NCBI RefSeq assembly: GCF_049801055.1
Contig: NZ_JBNAGF010000003.1
Span: 377,342 to 441,341, forward strand
Direction of reading: 5' to 3'
DNA: 64,000 nt
Source: JBNAGF01 sp049801055
GTDB lineage: Bacteria; Pseudomonadota; Alphaproteobacteria; Rhodobacterales; Rhodobacteraceae
The notes beneath the pieces were generated by a model, which made no database searches, was not told the origin of the DNA, and saw only the letters and a program-made list of their open reading frames with translations. A program made the translations under genes and the position numbers. Of this stretch, positions 26,952 through 38,000 are shown piece by piece (position 1 is the stretch's first letter; the number at the start of each line of letters is the position of its first letter).

Positions 26952-27208
26952 ACCAGGGCGAGGAATGGCTGCATATCCCGGGACCGGTAGATGGGCATGC
27001 TAGGAATTTGGTCGAAGTCCTAGAGATTTTCGAGATTTGTGATGGGGATGCATTCCGGCGCCGCCAAGTTGGGGTGGTTGAAACCTCCTATATGTGAGGG
27101 AGCGACGTTGTTGATGTTCTTCATTCCCCTCAGCCCAAATCAGTCAATGGCATTTAGTCTATCTTTCAACGACTTGCTAATGCTGTCTTCGTTGTCCATG
27201 TTCTGATC

Positions 27209-29449
27209 ATGAACCAGGCAAACGATCCGACAACACCGATCACTGCAACGTCCATTCTCTCTGGCCTCGGCTCTCTTAATCGCGAAGAGATTTGCACTTT
27301 CCTCGCAATCCTAGAGGGGATCGGCGCGATCTCGTTGGCCAAGGGCGCGCTGGAAGATGTCGGCAAGCGAATGAAACTCGTCGACGGCACGTCGGTGTCA
27401 TCAATTGACCAAGCGAAACAACGATTGATGGATGCTCCCACCTCTGACGCGGTCTTGCGACATCGCCTATGGGTGCGACTTGCCGAGGCGCTGATGGTGC
27501 CGACAACGGTTCCATTATCCAATCGCTCTGCGCGCAGAGCCGCTGCGTCCCTGGCCGTCCGTGCATCAGAAAGGCTGACCCCGTCCGTCGTGGAGCAACG
27601 CAAGGAGAAGAAGACGGCGCAAAGCGACGAAGACCTCGCTGTCCTTGTGGGCAGAAAGGCAGCTGATCTTTGGAATGCCGGGAAGAAGCTGCTCGCTCGC
27701 ACGGACCCAATGTCCTTTCCGGATCTGGTGCACGAAGAACTGCTGAACATGCTGGCGGATGAGGATCTGGTGGCAGCGGCCGCCATGCAGGCTGATCCGG
27801 AAATCCAGGATGCACTGCGAAAGGCCCACGGTGCCGCTCAGAAGGCGATCGCGGCTGGTGGTGGCTGGGTCGCATTTGCGACGATTGTCGGGAACGCTGG
27901 CTTTCTACCTTACATTCTGGCCGCCCAGCTCAGCGCCTGGATCCCGATGGTCGGTGGTCCAGCGCTTGTATCGCTGCTCGCAACACTGGTTAACCCGCTT
28001 ACGGTCGTCGCCGGCTTAGGATCTCTCGGCTGGCTTGCAGTGGGTAAGGGATCACAGGTCGTCCGCAGCCAGGTCGCCGCGCGCATTTGTGTGCTCTTGG
28101 CGATCCCGGGAAGCCAGAGCAGCGCAAGCGGCTTGGACGGCTTCCTGACTGACATGCGCGCGTTGGACCAAGAGCCGCCACCGGCCGGTTCGACTCCGCC
28201 GCCCTGGAATCAAAGTCCACACCAACTTGATGTCGCAGAGACCGCCCTTGTGACCTCGCTGACGGCCGGAGAAATGCTGTGGCATGCCGTTGCCATCGAC
28301 GAGAACGTAATGCAGGCTGCCGACTTTTCGCGTGCGGCCGATCTTGGCGATCCGTTGAGTTTTGCAGCCGCGGCGCAGAGCTTTGTGCTGAAAGGTGCAG
28401 GCTATTCTTTAAAGGGGTATGCCGCCGAGAGGCTTGTTCTGGATGCACTCGTCGCGGACGGTCACGACGTTGAACTCGCGGAAGCCAGCAATACTCCCGG
28501 ATTGGACTTGATTGTTGATGGTAGCCCCGTCTAGGTGAAATGCGGCTCAGAGCTTTCGAACCTATCGGAGCACTTTCAAAAGTATCCGGACATCCCCGTG
28601 ATCGCGAACCAGGAGCTTGCTGAAGCGGCGGCAGAGAGCGGCGAGGTCTGGGCGGACATGGTCACGACGCTTCCCGGATTTGAGATCCAGGTCGTCGAGG
28701 CTCAGTTGGCGGAAGCGCTCGAACATGCAGGAGGTCTTGCGAATCCGGACATTTTGGAGTTCGCGTTCTCTATTGGCGTTCTTCGGGGCGGTATCGAGGT
28801 CATGCAGGGTCGGATCCCCGCAAGTGATATACCCGCCTGGCTGCTGCTGGATGGCGCTTCACGAGGTGCGCTCGGATTTGCAGGAGCGCAAGCCGGGGGC
28901 TGGCTGGGGTTGGTTGCGATCGGACCTGCCGGTGCGCTTGTCCTGGGGCCGGCAATCGGGTGCGCAGCTTTGCTTGGCAACAGTGCGGTCAAAAACAAGG
29001 CGCAGGAGCTCCTGATGCGAAATTGGATCAGCGAACTGCTCGATCTTGGTTCAGAACTTCACAGCGCGCTCACAGCAGCGCTGGAGGGGCGTATTCGGCA
29101 TCTCTCAGATCGCACGACCAAGCTGCCGTCGGTGTCGTCAAGTGAAGCGGCGCTGAACGCCTGGATGGCAGCCCGCTCACAGGATGATCTTGTCGCCGCG
29201 ATAGAAGATCTGTCTGAACTCGGTGAGCAGCCGACCAAGGAAGAGCATTGTATCGAACTCCTGTTCAAGGCCTCGGACCTGGCCCCTGCCAATGGCTGCG
29301 TGTTGTCCTCGGCAAGTAAGCTAAGGCGCAAGTTTGGCGAAAAGCCCGGACTGCAAGAATTGCTTGTTGGTAAGAAACTCGACATGGTCGGTAGTGCCTA
29401 CGACAAGCACCTGAGATCCCGTCTCGGTTCCTGGTTTGCCCGAGGTTAG
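27209..29449 (+). pseudogene. Membrane/nuclease-like protein gene interrupted by one amber codon
   Basis: Two open stretches, 27209-28534 and 28535-29449, are in the same frame and separated only by TAG at 28532-28534. Read through, the product would have about 746 residues. Both halves have long Gly/Ala/Leu-rich hydrophobic segments (near GNAGFLPYILAAQLSAWIP, and GWLGLVAIGPAGALVLGPAI). Between them the sequence reads GLDLIVDGSPV-stop-VKCG, followed by LSEHFQKYPDIPVIANQEL. This matches a restriction-like nuclease core (Asp ... Gln-x-Lys) with the stop at the Gln position, one base change from CAG. No sequence family name can be given with confidence. Without suppression, only the N-terminal 441 residues would be made. 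Confidence 0.75.
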
Positions 29450-30051
29450 TTCATAATGAACCTGTCAGTCTCATACACATACACGCGATCCGCGGAATTG
29501 AACGAGCATTTGTGAAGCTGAAGCACTTCCTTGAGCCCACCGAAGGAATCAATTCGTTCGGAGATAACAAACTTCATGGCCACGTCACTACTGTATTCTC
29601 GAATTGACGCCATTGTTCTCTCTATTTGAGCCGAAACAAGAGAATGACCAGAAGCCTCAGATCCAAGAGAAGTTGCTCTCAATCCCATAAGTGTTGCATC
29701 CCTGATTGACCTGAACTTGTCCGGGTCAAGATCGACGAAGTCCCAACCAAAGTTTTCTTTGTTGCTAAACATAGTCGTAATTGACTCCACACATTTCTGG
29801 CCGGCAACTTGAAAGTCGCTCCTGGTCATAGCAACCAGTTGTTCATGAGCTATCTCTCGAGCTCGCTGGGCTTTCTTCAGTTCGTTCTCCACTCTCTCCT
29901 TCTCGGTCGTCAATCGTAACTCTTCGGCGACACGGTGGTTTTGTCTCGCTTTGTTTACCACTGATATGCCAGATGCTATCGCGATGGCGAAAATGAATGC
30001 AACAGCGGCAATCGCGATCGCAGAAGATGGCTTGTTTCTTTTTTGTTCCAA
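29446..30051 (-). CDS. Membrane-anchored hypothetical protein with coiled coil
   Basis: The 201-residue protein has one N-terminal membrane span (AIAIAAVAFIFAIAIASGISVV) and then a charged coiled coil (about residues 38-72, EELRLTTEKERVENELKKAQ). The C-terminal part has no recognised domain. Its stop overlaps the end of the interrupted upstream gene by four bases on the opposite strand. The base composition is more A+T-rich than that of its neighbours, which suggests separate acquisition. Confidence 0.6.
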   Translation of the reverse strand: MEQKRNKPSSAIAIAAVAFIFAIAIASGISVVNKARQNHRVAEELRLTTEKERVENELKKAQRAREIAHEQLVAMTRSDFQVAGQKCVESITTMFSNKENFGWDFVDLDPDKFRSIRDATLMGLRATSLGSEASGHSLVSAQIERTMASIREYSSDVAMKFVISERIDSFGGLKEVLQLHKCSFNSADRVYVYETDRFIMN

Positions 30052-30192
30052 AGGTTTTCCAGTTTCTCAATTGATTGGGCAGGATACAATCCAACGCCGA
30101 CGGCAAAATCAACCATAAAGTGTAACCTCGATCACGCTTGCACTTGACGTCAAATCGGAACATTTTGCCCAAGAACAAGAACAGAGGCACAT

Positions 30193-30660
30193 ATGAGCGG
30201 CACCGACATCAACAGCTTGGGCAGTTTCGCCTGGCCGACTGCCAAACTTCCACAGGACGATTTCATGCAGTCCGAACATGGCAAAGTCGCGCTGCCCTTC
30301 GTGACTCTGCGTCGCCTCGATTGCTTCTTGGCACAGACCAACGAGGCCGTGCTCTCCCTGGCCGACACCTTCCCAGACGACATGGACGAGATTGCCCGGT
30401 CGCAGATCCTCTACGCGGCCAGCTGTGATGGTATCCCGCTGCCGTCACAACATGAGAAAGCGCAGATTTCTGCTGCAATCGAAGCCTCGAGTCAACAATC
30501 GCCGGAAACATCTCGGCGAGTAATCGAATCCATCGACCGCCTCCGCGAACACCGCGCCGCTCCGGTCACTGCCGCAGTCACACACCATATCGACGTGAAC
30601 AGATACGGCAACCAAAGCGCAACCGACCGCACTCTCGACCGGATCGAGGAGGTGGGCTGA
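30193..30660 (+). pseudogene. hsdM-hsdS deletion fusion (type I restriction remnant)
   Basis: The 155-residue frame joins two unrelated ends. Residues about 10-77 match the N-terminus of HsdM methylase subunits (SEHGKVALPFVTLRRLDCFL). Residues about 80-150 match the C-terminal end of HsdS specificity subunits (IPLPSQHEKA, then IDRLREHRAAPVTAAVTHHIDV). The catalytic part of HsdM and both target-recognition domains are missing. The simplest reading is an in-frame deletion that fused hsdM to hsdS near 30,425. AGAGG precedes the ATG, and the stop overlaps the next gene (TGATG). Confidence 0.82.
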
Positions 30661-32138
30661 TGAGGCGCTATGTGATCAAGACCAATGGTGCGAGTTCATT
30701 CCCGAACGGCGTCTGCCAGCCGAAGTGCGCTTCAGAGTGGGCTGGCGGGGAACTTCGATGTGCCATCACTCCAGCTCTGGCCCAGGAGGGAGAAAAGCAG
30801 GAGGCCCCTCCGATCTCCGAAGGCGACGAATTGTGGCTATGGGCCCACGAGTCGAAAGAATATGGCGGCGGCCTGGGGATAACAGCGAAGGCAACCGCAG
30901 GACCGCAGCGAGTCGACGGCGATAGGTTGTATGTGTCGTTGCAAGACATAGACGTTCTCGATCGTCCATTCGGTTTCAAGGACATCGGCATGGAACCAAG
31001 CGGTAGCCGCTTGTTTGATTTCCTGAAAACCTACCGTCAGCGCACAACCTATTTGATAGAGGACAACGACTATCCGGACTTCATAGGACTCGTCGATACA
31101 CATGCCTCGGTTTTGCCTGATGAGAAGCAATCTCCTAGTGAATCGGAAAGGCCAGGCGAGTTTCGAGAGAACAAAGGTGAAGCATCGGAAGCTCTCGCTG
31201 ACAGACGGGTGAACCGGTTCTTTCTCAAAGTGAATGGCGTGCTGCACTGCCCAGACGGGATCTGCCGACCTACCAAGGCTGAAGAATGGGAAGGCGGGGA
31301 TGTTCTGACACCGCTCGCCGGGCCACTGAGAGCCGAGCCTGGCCTTAGCCAGGAGGCTCTACAGATCCAGCCTGGTGATGAGCTTTGGATATGGACACAC
31401 GAAGACGATCAGTTTGGCCGCGGTTGGGGCCTGACCGCCAAGGCGATCGCAGGGCAGCGAAGAGATACTGGCGAACACTTGGCTGTCCCTGTGACCAAGG
31501 TAGAACTAATGTCGCGCCCCTTCGGGTTTCGTGACCTAGGTGACGGTGCTACTGGGTCTCGCCTGCTCGACTACGCGCGGTCCCGCAGACATTACCAAGT
31601 CTATCTGATCAAGGACGCCGACTATGATGATTTCCTTCGGGTGGTCGAGGAACGCTCCGTGCCGATCTCGGAAGAAGAAAAGAAGAGATACATCAACGAT
31701 CGAGATGTCGCGATTGATCGGCACAAGGCAGATCTTCTTGCCGCGTCCGAGGAACGGCGGCGAGGTCTGCGAAAGCTCCGCCCACATCAACAGCGCTTCA
31801 GAGAGACGCAAATGGAGCGCCATCGCGGTCGGTGTGTGATCTCTCGATGCCGGGTGCCAGAGGCGTTGGAAGCAGCTCATGTGGTGCCACATAATGGCGA
31901 TCCGGCCTTTGAGGCGCCGGATAATGGCCTCCTTCTGCGCAGCGATCTCCATAGGCTGTTCGATGCCTATCTTTGGTCCATTCATCCAGGCTCCGGCAAA
32001 GTCCGCATTTCCTCTGAACTCAAGGACACAGGATACGCCAAGTTGTCGGGTAAGGATGTTGAGCATAAGCTGGCGCAAGAGTTTCTGACATTTCATTTCA
32101 AGCAGTTCGAGAAGGTCGAAAAGGATCGACAAGGATGA
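30660..32138 (+). CDS. HNH endonuclease with two N-terminal sensor-like repeats
   Basis: The 492-residue protein has two related N-terminal repeats, residues about 1-140 and 185-330. Repeat 1 has GDELWLWAHESKEYGGGLGITAKA and DRPFGFKDIG; repeat 2 has GDELWIWTHEDDQFGRGWGLTAKA and SRPFGFRDLG. The pattern is reminiscent of EVE/PUA-like readers of modified bases. The C-terminus is an HNH_2-type nuclease: CVISRCRVPEALEAAHVVPH, DNGLLLRSDLHRLFDAYLW. It overlaps the hsdM-hsdS fusion and the hsdR stub by a few bases, so it sits inside a type I operon. Reader plus HNH suggests a modification-dependent restriction enzyme; substrate unknown. Confidence 0.78.
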   Translation: MRRYVIKTNGASSFPNGVCQPKCASEWAGGELRCAITPALAQEGEKQEAPPISEGDELWLWAHESKEYGGGLGITAKATAGPQRVDGDRLYVSLQDIDVLDRPFGFKDIGMEPSGSRLFDFLKTYRQRTTYLIEDNDYPDFIGLVDTHASVLPDEKQSPSESERPGEFRENKGEASEALADRRVNRFFLKVNGVLHCPDGICRPTKAEEWEGGDVLTPLAGPLRAEPGLSQEALQIQPGDELWIWTHEDDQFGRGWGLTAKAIAGQRRDTGEHLAVPVTKVELMSRPFGFRDLGDGATGSRLLDYARSRRHYQVYLIKDADYDDFLRVVEERSVPISEEEKKRYINDRDVAIDRHKADLLAASEERRRGLRKLRPHQQRFRETQMERHRGRCVISRCRVPEALEAAHVVPHNGDPAFEAPDNGLLLRSDLHRLFDAYLWSIHPGSGKVRISSELKDTGYAKLSGKDVEHKLAQEFLTFHFKQFEKVEKDRQG

Positions 32139-32299
32139 CCGAAACCCATCCCACCCATTCCATCCACAAGGAGATCGTCGTCGAGGAACGCATCGTCTCA
32201 CAACTGGTCAATGGGCTGGGTTATATCGAAAGTTCGCCCGAGGCCTATGGCAGCTCTGACTTCGATTCCACTAGCCGCCACGATCTGGCGCATGATTAG
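32135..32299 (+). pseudogene. hsdR N-terminal remnant
   Basis: A 54-residue frame starts in an ATGA overlap with the HNH gene stop. The product (VVEERIVSQLVNGLGYIE, then SSPEAYG) matches the first residues of type I restriction HsdR subunits and then stops. The nuclease and motor domains are absent. The overlap shows that hsdR once followed the HNH gene in one operon. Confidence 0.7.
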
Positions 32300-32613
32300 C
32301 TCCTAAGGCGGCCAGTTTGACGCCAGTTTCTCGGATCGCGGCACCGCGAGGAGCTGATCGGAGCAGACCGAGGGCCTATTGGGGATCAGTAAATGCTTAC
32401 TTTAAGGCGTTCTGCTACCTCCTGCGGAAGCTGGAGAGTCGTGCGGCCCTATTAACTGGGGAACCCCATAGATCTATATACCCCTTCTACTACACCATAC
32501 CTACTCCCACATCACCACGCACGAGGAAGAGGCAGGTGCAAAGGGGTGGGTTACGAAGCTGAAGGCGCGCCCTCCAAGCACGTCCGGCAACCATGTCGAT
32601 CGGCGCGGAGCGT
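32300..32613. other. Intergenic stretch without a recognised gene
   Basis: This is the gap between the hsdR stub and the convergent unknown gene. It probably contains the scar of the hsdR deletion. I see no further hsdR sequence, RNA gene or terminator with a T-run. Confidence 0.5.
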
Positions 32614-34611
32614 CTACGTCCACGAGAAGCCGCTCCAGCGACGCTGCAGCTCGTCTAGAGATTTGCCGACCACATCGTTCATCTCCCCCCAGCTCTGCAG
32701 ACCTTGGCCCTCGCGATCAGTTTTCCGCGGCAGTTTCTCACCCGCTCGGCGCAGTTCTTCACGCTCCTCCAACGCTTGGGCGCGGTTTCTCAGCTCAATG
32801 CCGTAGACGCCGCGTGTTCGCATCTGAACCTGGGCGTCCTCCAAGAGATGCTGCCAGGGCTTGGACGTGCCGAGCGCGAACGAAAGGAAGGGCTTGGTCA
32901 GTTTTCGGAACGAAACGGACCCCAGATCATCAATGGTGGTGAGACCGCGTTCCATGAGTGTATCGCTCCCGGAGATTGTGACCTCGATGCGCGCGCGGCG
33001 TTCGTGATCCTCCAGGATGTCCCTCGTGTTTTTCTCTCGGTTTCTGCGGTTTGCTATCTTGTGCTGGATGCTCACCTGGCAGTCGGCGTTCTTCGCGCCC
33101 TTCCACAAGGTCGAGTTGAGGTAGAGGTTCTCGCTTGGTTTGTGGGTCAGGATGCGCTGTCTGATCGCCGGGATGCCGATGGTGCTGTCCGAGTGGAAAT
33201 GATCGCCTGCCTGGTGCGCGAACAGGTATCGAGGTCCGCGCCGGTCACCGTGGATCTGACGCGCATCGACATATCGCGGAACGGCCGGATCGTGGTGGTG
33301 AAATCGACTGTGAGGTGCCCAGTGATGGCGATGAAGAAGGCCGACCATCTGCTCGCGGAGCAGTATGGAATCCTCGGCCGATCTTGTGCTGCCCGGATAG
33401 AAGTCGACCGAGACCTCGATCAAGTGAAATGTGACCGCACCGTCGATCCCGTGGGCGTCGCGGATCACGTTCAGGATAGCACATAACAGTTCCGGCTTGG
33501 GGTCCTGGATCATAATCGCGAAGTGTTGACCCGTTGCTGCCGCGGGATCTTTGATCGGAAGCGCAGCGCCCCAGTCATTGTTGCTGCCCTGCGCTTTCAG
33601 ATCATGCACGTAGATCTTCGCCTCGGTTGCCTTGTCTATCTTGTCGTGGAGACAATGCGGTGCTGTTGGGGCCGTGGTGTTGACCAGGATCACCATCCGG
33701 TCGATCAGCGCCTCGACTTTGTAGCTTTCGCGGATGGCGACATCGGGCATCAAGACGATCTTGTCGGTCCGATCTGCGCGGACCTTTCCTCTCGCGGATG
33801 TGGATGGGGTCGAGGTGGGTGAGTATCGCAGATGCGACGGCGGCAGAGAGGTCGCGGCACTATTGCGATACTCCTCCTCCTGCGCAGGCGACGAGTAGCC
33901 AAGCTCGATCTCAAACGGCGACGGCTTTGCCGGCACAGGTATCACTGGCTTGGTCATCGCGGGGGCCTGCGCCCTCGGTCGAGTCTTGTTCTTGTCGGTA
34001 ACCGCCTTTAGCACCTTCTCGATCTCAGGCGATTTCATAATCTGCTTGCCGTCAACTACAAAGCCCCCGGACTTCATGTGCTCCAGGTAGGCGGGCAGGA
34101 TGCGCTTCATAGACCGCAGCCGGGCATCGAAGAAGGAGGGCTCTTTTGGCGAACCGAAGATCCCGTGCCATCGCAAGGCTAGATCCTGTTTCGTGATCGC
34201 CTTCGTGCGGCTATTCCGCCCGGTTTGGTCAAGACCGTGCTCTTGGAGTTTCGGCCGGACGCGCAGCTCATACATTGCGACCGCGACACATTGCAGGATC
34301 GCGCGCTTGTTGGGCTGACGGCCGCCAAGCTTTTTTATCCCAGGGTGTCCATCAAGAAGTAGCCAGCGCCCGAACGCGGCCACCTCGGCGTGGGTGCTCA
34401 GAATTCCAGTGACAGAAACAGCGTGTGCAAGATCGATAGGTGTGTTTTTCTCGGCATCCTTGAAGCGTTGCGCCACGATGGTATTGAGGCGGAGACTGAA
34501 GCTTTGGTCAGAAATCTCATCTGAGAGCTCGCCAATTTCGAATAGGGCAGAAGCGGCCGCTAGGCGTTGCGCGCGCATCACGGAACGCGCCTTTGTTGCC
34601 GGTGTGTTCAT
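32614..34611 (-). CDS. Hypothetical protein, replication-initiator-like features
   Basis: The 665-residue protein is of no family I can name. The N-terminal third is helical (MNTPATKARSVMRAQRLAAA; DLALRWHGIFGSPKEPSFFD). The middle has EVSVDFYPGS and a His-rich SRFHHHD. The C-terminal third has NLYLNSTLWKGAKNADCQV, NRRNREKNTRDI and ERRARIEVTISG, a pattern seen in some Rep-type initiators (Tyr/Thr turn, Lys-rich loop, RARxEVT strand). ATG 34611 is chosen at MNTPATK; the frame continues upstream without sense. It could be an island replication or mobilisation protein; this is a guess. Confidence 0.5.
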   Translation of the reverse strand: MNTPATKARSVMRAQRLAAASALFEIGELSDEISDQSFSLRLNTIVAQRFKDAEKNTPIDLAHAVSVTGILSTHAEVAAFGRWLLLDGHPGIKKLGGRQPNKRAILQCVAVAMYELRVRPKLQEHGLDQTGRNSRTKAITKQDLALRWHGIFGSPKEPSFFDARLRSMKRILPAYLEHMKSGGFVVDGKQIMKSPEIEKVLKAVTDKNKTRPRAQAPAMTKPVIPVPAKPSPFEIELGYSSPAQEEEYRNSAATSLPPSHLRYSPTSTPSTSARGKVRADRTDKIVLMPDVAIRESYKVEALIDRMVILVNTTAPTAPHCLHDKIDKATEAKIYVHDLKAQGSNNDWGAALPIKDPAAATGQHFAIMIQDPKPELLCAILNVIRDAHGIDGAVTFHLIEVSVDFYPGSTRSAEDSILLREQMVGLLHRHHWAPHSRFHHHDPAVPRYVDARQIHGDRRGPRYLFAHQAGDHFHSDSTIGIPAIRQRILTHKPSENLYLNSTLWKGAKNADCQVSIQHKIANRRNREKNTRDILEDHERRARIEVTISGSDTLMERGLTTIDDLGSVSFRKLTKPFLSFALGTSKPWQHLLEDAQVQMRTRGVYGIELRNRAQALEEREELRRAGEKLPRKTDREGQGLQSWGEMNDVVGKSLDELQRRWSGFSWT

Positions 34612-35001
34612 GTTGGGATTGATAGGTTTTTCTTCTAACTGGTTTTGTTTACGTGGTGGCAGCAAAATGCTCAAGCTGCACAATTCCCGAACGTTGCGGC
34701 GTGAAGAAATAGAGCAAGCGACAGAAATGATGCGCTTTTTCGCCCAGGTCCGCGGTATCTTTCTTGCAAAGTCCGCTTCACCGCACACCATCAGCATCTG
34801 AAAGAAACCGGAATTTTTTGACACGCAAAAAAGCTGCGCCGAGGTCAACCTGCCGTAGACTATTCCCAATAATCCAAATATCTATCGCGCAATTTTTTGT
34901 TTCTAAGTAATAGCTTGCCTCCGTTCTTTGCATTCGAAACAACCATTGCATGTATGCCGGGTAACTGATTTGGTATGTGAAAATCCTACCGTGAGGCACT
35001 C
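34612..35001. other. Divergent intergenic region before the Res-NYN-Mod operon
   Basis: The 390 bases between the divergent genes hold their promoters. They are A+T-rich around 34,800-34,980. No small gene, RNA or clear palindrome was recognised. GAGGCACTC precedes the GTG start at 35002. Confidence 0.5.
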
Positions 35002-38000
35002 GTGTCATTTTTCGAACATCCCATCCTCAACTCGCCCTACACCGTTCCTGCGGAACATTGGGAACTTGACACAAGCGGCCGCCCTACAGATCGGATCATT
35101 CCGAGTCGCCGGCGTTCTGATCTCATCTCGGCGATGCCGAAGGCAAAGAGCGTCAAGAAGAGCGGTGGCCAACAGGCGGAATTGGGTCTGAATGAAGCTG
35201 GCCTTGAGACCCAGGAGATGGCCTACAACGTAACTGAATTCGTCAACGACTTGCGTAGCCAGGTTGATAGCTGGCGCGCCCTGCCTAACCCGAACGACTG
35301 GCGGGTTACTCCGACGACACAGAGGTTGTTGCAACACTGGCGGGCCATCCAGCAGGATGAAAGCCAGACCATCCGGCCGTTTTTCTGCCAGCTTGAGGCA
35401 GTGGAAACAGCAATCTTTCTGGCGGAAGTCGCGCCGAAGATGGGCCCGAGGGGCAAACGCTTCCGGACCAGGCTAGAGGCAGCGAACGCAGAGGCGAACC
35501 CTGACCTATTCAGGGTGGCAATGAAGCTTGCCACGGGAGCGGGGAAGACGACCGTGATGGCGATGCTGATTGCCTGGCAAACGCTCAATGCTGTGCGAAG
35601 CCCCAACTCCAAGTCATACTCCCGTGGTTTCCTGATCGTTACCCCGGGTATCACGATCCGCGACCGCCTTCGTGTTCTCCTCCCGAACGATGCCGAAAAC
35701 TACTACATGCGCATCAACCTTGTGCCGACGGACCTCATGCAGGACATGCAGAAGGCCAAGATCGTTCTCACGAATTATCATGCGTTCAAGCTGCGCGAGA
35801 CGCTTCAGCTTGCCAAGGGAACAAGATCGGCACTGCAAGGCCATGGAAGCCAGCTCAAAACGTTGGAGTCCGAAGGGCAGATGATAAAACGCGTCATGCC
35901 TGAGCTGATGGGGCTTGGAAAGATCAACGTCATCAATGACGAAGCTCACCATTGCTACAGGGAGCGTGCAAACACCGAAACCGAGCGCCTCAAGGGCGAC
36001 GAGAGGAAAGAAGCCGAAGAAAACGCCGAAGCTGCCCGGCTTTGGATCTCAGGGCTCGAAGCGGCCAAGCGTCAGATCGGCGTGCAGATCGTGTATGACC
36101 TGTCTGCTACTCCCTTCTTCCTTGCCGGATCGGGGTGGGTAGAGGGCACGCTTTTTCCCTGGGTGGTGTCTGATTTCTCGCTGATGGATGCCATCGAATG
36201 TGGGATCGTGAAGTTGCCCCGGGTCCCTGTCGCTGACAACCTACCGAGCGGCGAGGTGCCTCTTTACCGCGATCTGTGGAAAGAAATTGGTAAGAAGATG
36301 CCTAAAAAGGCGCGGGGGAAGACAAAGCCTAATCCGCAGAGCCTACCCATCCCGCTAAAGACAGCGATCGACGCACTGTATGGTCATTACGAGAAGACCT
36401 TCAAGCTCTGGCAGCAAGGAGGTGTTCAGATACCTCCCGTTTTCATTGTCGTCTGCAACAACACCACGAACTCCGAGCTGCTGCGTGACTACATGTCTGG
36501 GTATGAACGCGAGAACCCGGACGGCACTATCGAAGTTGTTCACGGAAAATGCCCGCTCTTTGCCAATTTCTCTACCACCGATGATGAACGCCTCCCACGA
36601 CCACGCACGGTCCTGATCGATAGCGCTACGCTGGAAGCGGGTGGTGACATCGACAAGTCCTTCCGCGACGCACACGCCGACGAGATAGAAGCCTTTCGCC
36701 GGGAGCAGGCGGAACGGGGTTCATCTGAGGACCTGACAGATGCCGACATTCTTCGCGAGGTGATGAACACTGTCGGGAAAAAGGACCGGCTCGGAGAGCA
36801 GGTGCGTTGTGTTGTTTCAGTCTCCATGCTGACGGAAGGGTGGGATGCAAACAACGTAACACACATTCTCGGCCTTCGCGCGTTTGGAACGCAGCTCATC
36901 TGCGAGCAGGTCATCGGCCGCGCCTTGCGCCGTTTGTCTTACGACCTTGACCCTGACACAAAGCTCTTCCGCACGGAATATGCCGACATCATGGGCATCG
37001 ACGGATTGAACTTCTCCGACCAGCCTCGTGTCGCTCCACCGCAAAAGCCGCGAGATGTAATCCAGGTGCGTGCCATGTCGCCGGAACGCGATAACCTGGA
37101 GATCACATTCCCTCGTGTGCAGGGCTATGTGGCTGACTTGCCGTCTGAGAAGCTTGAAGTCGATTTCTCGAAGACAGAGCCATACGTCCTGACACCCGAA
37201 AAAGTCGCGGCAACCGTCGTGACCATGCAGGGCATTATTGGTGAAAGCGAAAAGCTCAACCTCGACTATCTCAAGACGGCGCGGCTCTCGACCATCGCCT
37301 ACAACGTCGCCAAGCACATGATCTTCGAGAAGCTGCGCGACGAGAATGGGGCGCCCAAGATGCATCTTCTGATGCCGGCCAAGCGGATTGTTCTGCAGTG
37401 GTTGAAAGAGGGCCATTTCGTCTGCAAGGGCGATACTGTGCCTGCCCAGCTCCTTTATCGCGAGCTGGCCGATGAGGTTTGTGACATCATTTTCGGTGCG
37501 CTCATCGAAGGGCCGCGTGGCGACAGCATTCTGCGCGCCGTTCTTGATCCCTACCAGCCCGAGGGGTCGACCATGGGTGTGCATTTCAACACCTCTGTCG
37601 CCACGCGCTATTCGCCACGTCCGGACCGCAGCCACCTGAACTGGATCATCACCGACAGCGACTGGGAGGACAAGCTGGCCGCCCGGATCGAGGATCACCC
37701 GAAGGTCCTCGCCTACGCCAAGAACCATAACCTAGGCTTCGAAGTGCCCTACCTCAGGGAAGGCGAGCCACATGTCTACCGTCCCGACTTCCTGATCCGC
37801 CTTGACGCGCCGGAGCCGGTGACGCTGGTGATTGAGGTCAAGGGCTTCCGTGGACACGATGCCATGCTCAAGGCCGAGACCATGCGCAACAAGTGGATCC
37901 CGGCAGTCAATCGGCTCGACGGCTTCGGCCGCTGGGGCTTTGCTGAACTGCGCTCCGCTCATGACTTTGGCCCTGACCTGGACACGGCAATTGAAGAAAT

